From NCBI GenBank assembly GCA_038380435.1, contig JAWZYU010000017.1, positions 26,346,483 to 26,410,482 of the forward strand: a DNA stretch of 64,000 nucleotides, written 5' to 3'. This stretch comes from Ryuthela nishihirai. Taxonomy: Eukaryota; Arthropoda; Arachnida; Araneae; Heptathelidae. Shown one piece after another: positions 54,368 to 63,640 of this stretch. The position numbers and the translations under genes are program-made. The notes beneath the pieces are model-generated. The model made no database searches. It was not told the DNA's origin and saw nothing but the letters and a program-made list of their open reading frames with translations. How positions within the stretch are numbered: the first letter of the stretch is position 1; every line of letters begins with the position of its first letter.

Positions 54368-54440
54368 AGGTTTGTTTTATCTCTGATTGGCGCTTTTTTT
54401 TTTCTTCTTAACTGTATAATGGGCTACATCCCATTGACCA
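54368..54440 (-). mobile_element. SINE-A tail fragment
   Basis: GGTTTGTTTTATCTCTGATT, then GGCGCTTTTTTTTTTC and AATGGGCTACATCCCATT: decayed antisense tail only. Confidence 0.5.
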
Positions 54441-54710
54441 CAAAACTGAGATTAGATCGATATCCAACATACTGAAAGGTTTTTTGGGGAAAATGGGAAC
54501 CTTTCGAGGCAGCAAATGCACACTAGTCTAATAAATGAGATGTACTAAAATAAATATCGTAGTCGAAAAATAGACACAACAATAAGGTAATTTTTAAAAC
54601 ATAGTAAAAATTATTGTAAAGAATGTAACTAGATGGCAGCACAATTTCGTTAAATTTGGAAAAATAGATTGAACTAACCATTAACGAACGTTGGCCGAAC
54701 TTTATGCCAA

Positions 54711-54985
54711 GTTGGTTTTTTTTACCTCTGAGCGGCACTTTTTTTGCACATAATGGTCTAAATGATCAGGTTACAAGGACCCCGAGGGATCAGAGAAGGT
54801 TATGGAAGGGGACTTACTAGATAGCTGTTTAGATGGCCTGCCATCAAGCGTGTTCTTTAACGTGCACAGGTATGGCTCTCCTGTACACGGAACCACGGCT
54901 TAACGTCCCATCCGACGGACGTTGTCCTTTCCTGGCCCATCGGTGTCCCCTACTGACCGAGGGCAGAACGGCGAGCTTTGTGGAG
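54711..54985 (-). mobile_element. SINE-A copy without tRNA head
   Basis: Antisense, TSD ACTTTATGCCAA at 54699-54710 and 54986-54997 (12 bp). Body from the tail to GAGCTTTGTGG at the tRNA-head junction, with an internal deletion near 54835. Headless yet TSD-flanked. Confidence 0.9.
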
Positions 54986-55014
54986 ACTTTATGCCAACTA
55001 TTAACCAATTTCCA

Positions 55015-55640
55015 TTTGGGCTTGGAAAGGCAATTGTCCCTTGGATTAGACGTTAAGTTGTGGCGCCGTGCACAGAAGAACTATACAATTGACATTAAAA
55101 CACGCTGGATGGCATTGCCTGGAGGTTTTCATTTGTCTCCTAACAGCTGTCCACTGGGTTCCCTTCCTCTGGGGCGGGGGTGGCTCAGTCGGTAGCGCGC
55201 CAGGCTCGTAATCTGTAGTTCCCAGGTTCGAGTCCCAGCTGGGTCAGCGTTGAGATTTATCTCCGCAAAAATTCCCCGCCTTGCCCACGGTCAGTAGGGG
55301 ACACCGATGGGTTTGGAAAGGCCGCCGTCCGTCGGATGGGACGTTAAGCTGTGGCCCCGTGTGCGGGAGAGAGCCATACCCTGTGCACGTTAAAGAACAC
55401 GCTGGATGGCCTTGACGGGAGGCTACCATCTTCTCCCAACAGCTGTTCCAGTGGGTCCCCTTCCCCAACCTTCTCTGAGCCTCGGGGTCCATGTGACCTG
55501 GCCATTTAGCCCATGGTGTGCAAAAAAGTGCCGCTCAGAGGTAAAACAACCCAACCCAACCCCTTCCTCTACTCAATTCTGAGCCCTTGTGACCTGGCCA
55601 TATAACACATTGGGGTCAGAGGCAAAACAACCCAATTCCA
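55015..55640 (+). mobile_element. Old SINE-A split by a new SINE-A
   Basis: Sense pieces 55015-55170 (GGCTTGGAAAGGCAATTGTC, ACACGCTGGATGGCATTGCC, CTAACAGCTGTCCACTGGG) and 55571-55640 (TGAGCCCTTGTGACCTGGCC, GCAAAACAACCCAATTCC). The target was in CCCTTCCTCT. Confidence 0.87.
55171..55560 (+). mobile_element. SINE-A full-length copy in an older SINE-A
   Basis: Sense full-length copy, 10-bp TSD CCCTTCCTCT at 55161-55170 and 55561-55570. Both elements have the same orientation. Confidence 0.92.
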
Positions 55641-55644
55641 TGGC

Positions 55645-56095
55645 ATGAAAGAGCAAACATGTTTATCTCCTTTTCCACGGAAAACAATTCAGTAATAGGC
55701 TTGTGTGTTTCCAGAAATGCAAAACTTGCTCGTACTCCTTTCGGAATAAAAAAACTGCACATCACGTGAATGCAAACGATTTTATTGTATTAATAAAACA
55801 TCTTAAAAGACAGTTTAGCGAATAATATTGACAATGTTCAGAAAGGATGCAAAGGCAATATCCCCTCACTTGGAGTATCTACATCAAGTCCGTTCAACCC
55901 AAACTTTTATGAAGAGTCACTAGGAACAAAAACTATATTCCTGAAGAACAGCATAAAAAAACTACTTAAAAACGAAAAATTTCCAGTGAGTAATCAATTG
56001 AAAAAATAAATATATTTTCATGGAATCGAGAAAATATCTTGATTAAAAAATAAAAATATACATTTTTTTAACAAGACCTATGAATTCGGAGAATC
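55645..56095. other. AT-rich, no gene seen
   Basis: Nothing recognised. Confidence 0.4.
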
Positions 56096-56103
56096 GTTTA
56101 GTC

Positions 56104-56595
56104 CAGTGGTTCCCAAACTTATTTGTCCTACCGCCCCCTTCTCAGAAAAAAAATTACTCGGCGCCCCCCCTGGAAATATACCTTCTTTAAGCGAATAAAC
56201 AAAAAGATGCAGTGACAAATTTGCGTTCTTTTATGTATCTATATTTCTACCTATGTCCTACAACATAGTAAAGAAAGATGTTGTTGTAAATAAGACACCT
56301 TGAAGCTAAAATTATTTATTAAAACCAACCACAGTAACATTCGCATTACACACAGAAGATAAAGATAACGAAGGATAATTTTATGTGTTTATTTGGAAAA
56401 TAAAGTAATCACTACGACTTTAACTCTATGTTACACAACAGATGAAACATGTACGAACGGTTTTTCAAAATTTTCTTATCTTCCCTTCTTTCTTTATGCT
56501 TCCACCCCTACCCCCAATTGCACCCGAGACTACCGACCCCCTGGATCGTTCCAGCGCCCCCCAGGGGGCGGTATCGCCCACTTTGGGAAACATTG
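56104..56595. mobile_element. Non-autonomous hAT-like element
   Basis: Ends CAGTGGTTCCCAAAC and GTTTCCCAAAG-type inverse (CTTTGGGAAACATTG) form an imperfect 15-16-bp terminal inverted repeat of a type common in hAT elements. An 8-bp duplication flanks it: GTTTAGTC at 56096-56103 and GTTTAGTT at 56596-56603. Subterminal C-rich segments (GGCGCCCCCCCTGG, CCAGCGCCCCCCAGGGGGCG) also mirror. About 492 bp, no transposase. Confidence 0.8.
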
Positions 56596-56603
56596 GTTTA
56601 GTT

Positions 56604-57140
56604 GATGCACCTAAAAATGTTTGGAAGAAAAATTGGAATAAATCAGATTCAGTATATTAATAATTTGCATTAATAATTTGTTTTATGAACCACAAATTAT
56701 ATTGCAATGGGCAGCAAGTTGGACGGCCTGATCTACATACTCACTAATTCTCGAAAGGCGATGAAAGTTACATGATTTTGCGAAATAAAACGTGCGTTTT
56801 AAGGTCCAATGTTAACGATTCAACTCACAACCGAAAGCTCTTAAAGAAGCTTTCAAGCAAAAGAGATAAATTGGTACATTGAGAGGATAAACTGAATTTA
56901 GGAGAAGTGAAAGCTCGCTCGAAACTGATTTGTATGACAGTCACTGATGTCAACGTCACTCGAAGTTGATCGCCTGATTTCAACTTTGCTAGAAACATTC
57001 ATTGCCAAGGGAAAAACAAAAATTATACTTATAAGGACGGATGTTGAAAAGAAGGTGGAAGCATGACCTCCACTACAGAAGAGTTTTAATAATCGGAATG
57101 GAGTCGAAAAATAGATATCACATATATTATATTTTTACAA
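56604..57140. other. No gene seen
   Basis: Ordinary AT-rich sequence. Confidence 0.4.
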
Positions 57141-57147
57141 AAGAGAG

Positions 57148-57430
57148 TTTGGGTTGAATTGTTTTACCTCTGAGCGGCACTATTTTGCGCACAATGGGCT
57201 AAATGGCCAAGTCACAAGGACCCCGAGGGCTTAGAGAAGATTGGGAGAGGGGACCCACTGGAACAGCTGTTGGGAGACAGATGGTAGGCTCCCGTCAAGG
57301 CCATCCAGCGTGTTCTTTAACGTGCACAGGGTATGACTCTCCCGTACATGGGGCCACCTCTTAACTTTCCATCTGATGAACGGCGGCCTTTTCAACCCAT
57401 CGGTGTCCTCTACTGACCGTACGGCAGGGT
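57148..57430 (-). mobile_element. SINE-A copy without tRNA head
   Basis: Antisense: GAATTGTTTTACCTCTGAGC to TCCTCTACTGACCGTACGGC, ending before the head and immediately followed by another SINE-A. Confidence 0.87.
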
Positions 57431-57432
57431 TG

Positions 57433-57800
57433 TTGGGTTGTTTTACCTCTGAGCGGCACTTTTTTTGCACACCATGGGCTAAATGGCCAGGTCACATGGA
57501 CCCCGAAGGCTCAGAGAAGGTTGGGGAAAGGGACCCACTGGAACAGCTGTTGGGAGACAGATGGTAGCCTCCCGTCAAGGCCATCCAGCATGTTCTTTAA
57601 CGTGCACAGGGTATGACTCTCCCGTACACGTGGCCACGGCTTAACGTCCCATCCGACGGACGGCGGCCTTTCCAAGCCCATCGGTGTCCCCTACTGACCA
57701 TGGGCAGGGCGGGGAGTTTGGTAGAGATAAATCTCAACGCTGACACAGCTGGGACTCGGAAACTGCAGATTACGAGCCTGGCGCGCTACTGACTGAGCCC
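57433..57800 (-). mobile_element. SINE-A near-full-length copy
   Basis: Antisense: tail GGGTTGTTTTACCTCTGAGC through core to a partly eroded head (GACTCGGAAACTGCAGATTA, GCGCGCTACTGACTGAGCCC). In tandem, same orientation, with the preceding copy. Confidence 0.88.
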
Positions 57801-57974
57801 CCTCCCCTTTTTTTTGGTTTAGTTCCTTATTTTAAGGATACAAAAGATGATCATGCAAAAACCGCTACCGTTTGGATGGAGTGTTATTAGCTATGTTCTC
57901 AAAATCTGTCATGTCCTCGTAATAAAGTAGATGGGGTTGACGGAATTTCCCACCTATCTTTAACAGCAATAGGT

Positions 57975-58101
57975 CCCCTTTTGCGGCAATTTCCGATACT
58001 CCGTCTTAATTTCTCAGCAAGTACACCAAAAAGCAACTACAGATATTCCCCGTTTTCCGAAAAGAAAACAAAGACACAATTTTCGATATCCCATCATTTC
58101 G
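57975..58101. repeat. Left part of the 42-bp minisatellite
   Basis: TCCGATACTCCGTCTTAATT, CAACTACAGATATTCCCCG and TTTTCGATATCCCATCATTTCG are diverged units of the repeat that continues at 63001. The LINE at about 58102-63000 lies between the two parts. Confidence 0.6.
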
Positions 58102-58382
58102 TTAAATCTGGCAATGTTAAAGCAGGATGTGGTTCTGATATCTCTTATATTATATCACTTAATAGCATAATAATTCTTCGCTCTGTGAGTTTAAACCTTT
58201 ATATTTAATGTTTTAAAGATTTGCTTAATTCCTTAGATATCTTTCTTGCCCATCTCGAGAACTACTTCATTAAATCTTTGCAACTTTGAACTAGTCGTTT
58301 AGTTAAGCCTAACGTTGGTAAGCTCGGCGTGCCTACTTTGCTGTACTAACTTTTGTCGTGCTAACTTTGCAAATTCCTCAGC

Positions 58383-59405
58383 AATGGAAGGCTTTGTGCC
58401 ATCTGTGGGAATAAAGTTCTAGAGACGACTGACAAACGCTCAGATTCCATCAGATGTAAAGGGGCCTGTAGAAGCCAATTTCACTACTATTGTGCAAATA
58501 TTACAGAAGATAACTTCCGCAAATTTTCTGCAGAACGCAAAAACAAATGGAAGTGTATGAAGTGCAAGTCTTCTGATGCTTCCCCTGCCAGGTCGCAAGA
58601 TATTGTGTATGCTGCGTCAGGTGCTTCTTCGACTTTCGCTGAATCCTTGGAGAGAGATCAAGGCTTCAGTTCCGAACAAATGGCATCAATTAAATCTTTA
58701 ATATACCATTCGGTTAAACAGGCAATGATTGAATGCATGGGTGACCTGAAGAACAATATCGTGGAACTTACCAAATCATTAGATTTTTTATCAGGAAAAT
58801 ATGATGAATTACGAGATAAGGTTGAAAATGTCACTCAGGACTTGGTTCTCTGCAGACATGAAAATAAGAATTTATTAGCTAAGAATCAGAAATTGGAAAA
58901 TACGATCGAAAATTTATCAGAAAGGGTAAATGATTTGGAACAGGAAAGCAATGTGTGCAACTTAGAAATTCAAGGTATACCCGAATTATTACAAGAAAAT
59001 GCAAAGAACATCGTAGGGAAAATTGCTAATTTCCTAAATGTTAACTTTAAATCCCAAGAGGTACTGGAATGTTTCAGAATTGGTAAAAAGGAAGCTTCAA
59101 CACGTCCACGTACAATCTTAGCAAAGTTTAAAGACCGAGCCCTACGAGATGCTTTTCTTGACAAAGTAAAAGGACATTGTGATCTGAATACCAAAGATGT
59201 AGGTATTGTTAATGAAAAGCATATAATCTACCTCAACGAACATTTGTCAAGATTTTATAGAGATCTCTTCCACAAGGCAAGAAGAGTCAAAATAGAAAAA
59301 CAATACAAATATATATGGGTAAAAAATGGGAAAATATTTCTAAGAAAGGAAAACGGAGCACAATGCCGCCTTGTTAAATCTGAACGAGATTTGTTATCAT
59401 TGTAA
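58383..59405 (+). CDS. LINE ORF1: PHD finger, coiled coil, FP-like domain
   Basis: RNA-binding/chaperone-type ORF1 protein of the LINE. From the first in-frame ATG at 58557 it has 282 codons, but the same frame is open upstream to 58365 and encodes a PHD-type zinc finger: LCAICGNKV, IRCKGACRSQFHYYC, KWKCMKC (C4HC3 spacing). No ATG starts that longer frame; an ATG at 58384 is one frame off, so a 1-bp deletion just after it is likely, or a non-AUG start. Residues about 60-130 of the 282-codon frame form a coiled coil (LSGKYDELRDKVENV, NQKLENTIENLSERVNDLEQ). The C-terminal part (NLEIQGIPELLQENAKNI, RPRTILAKFKDRALRDAF, IYLNEHLSRFYRDLFHKARR, YIWVKNGKIFLRKENGA) matches the conserved FP-like/RRM-like module of L2/CR1-type ORF1s. 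Confidence 0.82.
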   Translation, partial: NGRLCAICGNKVLETTDKRSDSIRCKGACRSQFHYYCANITEDNFRKFSAERKNKWKCMKCKSSDASPARSQDIVYAASGASSTFAESLERDQGFSSEQMASIKSLIYHSVKQAMIECMGDLKNNIVELTKSLDFLSGKYDELRDKVENVTQDLVLCRHENKNLLAKNQKLENTIENLSERVNDLEQESNVCNLEIQGIPELLQENAKNIVGKIANFLNVNFKSQEVLECFRIGKKEASTRPRTILAKFKDRALRDAFLDKVKGHCDLNTKDVGIVNEKHIIYLNEHLSRFYRDLFHKARRVKIEKQYKYIWVKNGKIFLRKENGAQCRLVKSERDLLSL

Positions 59406-59450
59406 GTATATATATTTTTTTGTTCACAGTGAAATATCTTTCATCTTATA

Positions 59451-62400
59451 ATGGCTACACCTAATTACGTTCAGTCTGAAAATCTCAGTCTGATTTATGG
59501 TAATTGCTTTAATAAATCAACTTTTTCTATTTTCTCACTCAACTGTAGAAGTCTGTATAAAAACCTTGATGAGATCTTGGTAACTTTAGAAAGTAGTAGT
59601 TTTCTATTTGATTCTCTTGTATTTGTGGGAACATGGCAAAATAACAATATTCCACATATCAATGGTTATACTGGTGTAGGTTTGGGAAGAGAGGCTCGCA
59701 AAGGTGGAGGAGTAGCACTTTATTTCAGAGAAAGCTTTTCTTTCAAGATATTAAACAATTTGTCAGTTATTACTGATGATTACGAGATTTTGCTTGCTAA
59801 ATCAGGAAATCTGATTGTGGGCAGTATTTATCGACCACCTCAGGGTGATGTACAATTATTTCTGTCACATCTAGAATTTGTTTTAAACTCATTACTTAAA
59901 CTGAAATCGATCTTTATATTAATGGGTGACTATAACCTTGATATTATGAACCAAGATAAAAATGTATTAAATTTAATAGACCTAGTTAATTCATATGATT
60001 GTTTTGTTTTAAACAGTGGATTACCAACTAGAGTTGGAAATCAAAGTTCTACACTAATTGATTATGGAATTTCGAATGTAGATTGTCAAAATGGAGTTCT
60101 GATGTCAAAAATTACAGATCATTTCCCCACATTTTTTCTGGTCCAAAGGACAAATTTTCAAATGCTACCTAGCAGTTATAGATATAGAGAAATCAATGAC
60201 AATAATATTCTGCAATTGCAATATAAATTAAATCGTATTGATTGGCAATTCCTTTACTTAATCAGCGATGTAAATGAAGCATATAATTATTTCATAAATA
60301 TTTTTATAAATCACTATAATAAATATTTGCCCACGGGTATTAAGAAGTTCCAAAGGCCAAATAAATATGCTCCTTGGATGACGAAAGATCTGAAAAAATT
60401 AATAACTAGAAGAGATAATTTATACAAAAAAGCAAAAGAAACCCATTTAGAGGATGACAGTTCTGCATATAAAGAATTTCGTAATTTCGTTACTGCCCAA
60501 ATCAGACAAACAAAGAACGCCGATTATAACAGTAGATTTGATTCTAGCAAAAATTCTAAACAGAAATGTAAATATCTCAACGATGTTTTGGGTAGAAATA
60601 AATGTAAGTCAATAGTAGGAGACATTTCTTCTGATGATGCAATTATTGCTGATGACTATGCGAAGTCCAATGCCTTCAATAGCTATTTTCATGATACCGT
60701 TAACGAATTGATACTAAACCAAACTGAAAAATTTCATGGCAAATATAAATATCAAATTGAGTGCATAGACCAGACATTTTATGTCATGCCAATTGTTACT
60801 CAAGAGATCAGTAACATTGTGAATGATCTAGGAGCTGATAAGTCACCAGGTTTGGGTTGTTTTACCTCTGAGCGGCACTTTTCTGCACACCAAGGGCTAA
60901 ATGGCCAGGTCACATGGACCCCGAAGGCTCAGAGAAGGTTGGGGGAGGGGACCCACTGGAACAGCTGTTGGGAGACAGATGGTAGCCTCCCGTCAAGGCC
61001 ATCCAGCGTGTTCTTTAACGTGCACAGGGTATGGCTCTCCCGCACACGGGGCCACGGCTTAACGTCCCTTCCGACGGACGGCGGCCTTTCCAAGCCCATC
61101 GGTGTCCCCTACTGACCGTGGGCAGGGCGGGGAATTTTGCGGAGATATAAGTCACCAGGTATAGATGACATAAATATTAATGTAATTAAAAAGATTATAC
61201 ATACAATAAAAGAACCTTTGTGCTATATATTTAATTTATCAATAATAAACGAAGTATTCCCGGATAAACTGAAAATTGCCAGAATTCTTCCCATACATAA
61301 ATCAGGTGATAAAGAAAACATAGAAAACTACAGACCAATTTCAATTTTGCCAATCTTCTCGAAAATCTTTGAAAAGCTAATTTGTACACGTATGACTAAA
61401 TTCCTAGATAATATGAAAATTATCACACAACAACAATATGGTTTTCAAAATAAAAAATCTACTCAGACAGCCATTGCAGATTTATATGAGCATATTGTCA
61501 ATCATTTGGATGCAGGTCACATTGGATTAGCTGTATATCTTGATTTTACGAAAGCATTTGACAGTATTAACCATGAAATTTTGTTAAAGAAAATTGAATT
61601 TTATGGCCTGAGAGGTAAAATAAATAACTGGTTAAGAAGCTACTTATTTCAGAGGAAAGCTCTTGTAGAAGTAAATGGTAGTATATCAGATGAACATTTT
61701 ATTTACAGAGGTGTGCCTCAAGGTTCGATTCTTGGTCCGATCCTTTTCCTACTTTACATTAACGACTTAGCAAAGTTACACATTAATTCAAAGATGTTAT
61801 TATATGCTGATGATACAAGCATTGTCGATTTCAACCAAGATTCTGCAAGCCTGATTAGCAGTGTTAACTACTCTCTAAATATTATATCTGAATGGTGCAG
61901 ACATAACAATTTATTAATAAATGTCAAGAAATCCAAATACATGATTTATAAAAATAAAAACAAAAATATCGATGAGGAATGTTTCGATGTGAAGATTAAT
62001 GAAATTAAGCTAAAGAGATGCACTGAATATAAATTCTTAGGAATATGGATCGATGAAAATCTGAACTGGTCATTTCACGTAAAGCAGCTGAGAATCACTC
62101 TGTCAAGGAATATTGGTATGATTGGTAAAATACGTCATCTGGTTAACAAACAAATTTTGACAAATTTATACTACTCTTTCATTTATTCTTATATAACATA
62201 TGGAATCTTAGTCTGGGGTAATACTTTTGACTATAATCTGAATGCTATATATCGTCTTCAGAAAAGAATTGTTAGATATATTGTTGGTAAAAGATATTAT
62301 GATCCCGTGGCACATTTATTTTCTGAGGTTAAAATTCTTAATGTCTATCATAATTACAAACTGATATCAGGAAACTTTGTGTATTCGATTACAATGAGAT

Positions 62401-62636
62401 TGATTAAATTGGATAGATTTAAAGACTATTTTCAGAGTCTTTCGAATTTTCATAATTATGAAACACGTCATAGAGAGGATCTGAGTATACCTTTGTGTCG
62501 ATTGTCAATTGGGCAGAGATCTATCAAATACAATGCAGTAAAAATTTGGTCTGAATTTCCTGATGATGTTAAAAATGCAAAATCTTTAAAATTATTTAAA
62601 ATCAAATGTAGAACGTTTCTACTTACAAAGCAATGA
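59451..62636 (+). pseudogene. LINE ORF2: endonuclease-reverse transcriptase, SINE-interrupted
   Basis: ORF2 starts ATG 59451, 45 bp after ORF1. The N-terminal APE endonuclease shows FSIFSLNCRSLYKNLDE, KGGGVALYFRE, IVGSIYRPPQGD, MGDYNLDIMN, TLIDYGISN and ITDHFP. The expected metal-binding Glu of the E-T-W motif is Gly60 (LVFVGTW). The frame runs into the SINE after ADKSPG and stops at 61113. The RT resumes in the same frame at about 61147: YKSPGIDDININ, ILPIHKSGDKENIENYRPIS, QYGFQNKKST, VYLDFTKAFDSINHEILL, GVPQGSILGPILFLLYINDL, LLYADDTSIV (catalytic DD), KFLGIWIDENL, to FLLTKQ at 62633. The SINE plus one TSD is 309 bp; without it the frame would be 958 codons, a normal ORF2 length. Non-functional as it stands. 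Confidence 0.9.
60851..61146 (-). mobile_element. SINE-A without tRNA head, in LINE ORF2
   Basis: Antisense young copy with 13-bp TSD ATAAGTCACCAGG at 60838-60850 and 61147-61159. It runs from the tail (GGGTTGTTTTACCTCTGAGC) to TTTTGCGGAGAT at the body/head junction. Confidence 0.95.
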
Positions 62637-63000
62637 AACCTTCTTCTATGTATCAGTGTAATATGTCTCATAACCATTTGACCTTTTATACTATTGAATT
62701 ATTGTGCTATTTGAATCATTGTATACTTTACTGTTGTCATAATTGAACTTTAAAGGAAATAGGGAGCATTAACTAAAAATAAGCGTCAGCTTACTATGCT
62801 CTCCTTTTTTGTTTCGCCTTTCCTATTAAACACCAATATTTAATATGATTGTTATTTACTTTTTCTGATGCAATTGATATTTCTCAGCTATTTCACTTCT
62901 CAATTTTTTCATGTATATATTAATTGTTATTAGATAATTATGCTATGTAAATGTATATTGTATTGACTGGCGGAATAAAATAAAGATTATTATTATTATA
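62637..63000 (+). other. LINE 3' UTR with poly(A) signal and ATT repeat
   Basis: Non-coding 3' part of the LINE. AATAAAATAAAG near 62975 can act as a polyadenylation signal. Terminal ATTATTATTATT is the likely priming repeat. A TTTCTCAGCTATTTCACTTC stretch and other AT-rich sequence precede it. Confidence 0.75.
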
Positions 63001-63640
63001 GTTTCCAGCAATAACTCCTAAATCCAACTAACCCAGAAAGAAAACCAAAATCAACTTCCGATATTACCTGGAGAAAAACAAGATGCAACTTTCGATATTC
63101 CTCCTCAGCTTCCAGCATAAATTTAAAACTCACTTTGTCCCAGCAAGAAAATCAAAACAGAACTTCTAATATTCCCAGTTTTTATCGAGAATCACAAATG
63201 CAACTTCTGATATTCACCGTTTTTATCGAGAAAGTCCAAATACAACTTCTGATATTCCCCGTTTTTATAGAGAAAGTCCAAATACAACTTCTGATATTTC
63301 CCGTTTTTATCCAGAAAGCTCAAATGCAACTTCTGATATTCCCCGTTTTTATCGAGAAAACCCAAATGCAACTTCTGATATTCCTTCTCATTTTCAGCAA
63401 CAGATTCTAAATTCAAAAATCCCAGCAAGAAAAAATGCAACTTCTGATATTCCCCGTTTTCGAGCGAGAAACCAAAGATTTCTCGCCAAAAAACGAGAAA
63501 TTCATCTTCGATATTCCTCTTTTGTTTCTAGCAATAAATCCTAAGCGAAATTTGTACATTTCTACTCAATTTTCGGTAACAATACCCAAAATGCCCCTTC
63601 CGATATTTCTCATTTTACAGCAATGAAAAATTAACACACA
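63001..63640. repeat. 42-bp minisatellite (14-codon period)
   Basis: CAACTTCTGATATTCCCCG units at 63201, 63243, 63285, 63327 and 63369 are exactly 42 bp apart. Looser, diverged units lie on both sides (to about 63640, and at 57975-58101 left of the LINE). Because 42 is divisible by three and the unit lacks stops, repeats of QLLIFPVFIEKVQI and of YQKLHLSFLDKNGE can be read on plus and minus strands; these are by-products. Confidence 0.85.

Larger units (their letters stand above)
58102..63000 (+). mobile_element. Nearly intact L2/CR1-like (Jockey superfamily) LINE
   Basis: Two-ORF non-LTR retrotransposon: a 5' region to about 58380, ORF1 with PHD finger and coiled coil, ORF2 with endonuclease and RT. 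The 3' UTR ends AATAAAATAAAGATTATTATTATTATA. A short ATT repeat as 3' terminus is usual for L2/Daphne-type LINEs. It lies in minisatellite sequence on both sides. Apart from one SINE-A (60851-61146) and a suspected frameshift before ORF1, both reading frames are open, so it is young. Clade assignment is by eye; Daphne, L2 and CR1 cannot be told apart here. Confidence 0.88.

Noticed and set aside
36045..61115. Many 60-130-codon frames such as MALPHTGPRLNVPSDGRRPF and MDCFTSERHFFAHHGLNGQ
   Set aside because: All are translations of SINE-A in either orientation, recur at every copy and end at SINE borders. Not host proteins.
63201..63410. CRISPR-like array
   Set aside because: Eukaryotic setting; the 42-bp units are continuous and similar throughout with no distinct spacers. 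It is a minisatellite.
63135..63440. Repetitive protein genes on both strands
   Set aside because: Open only because the repeat period is a multiple of three and stop-free. No start context, splice signals or domain.
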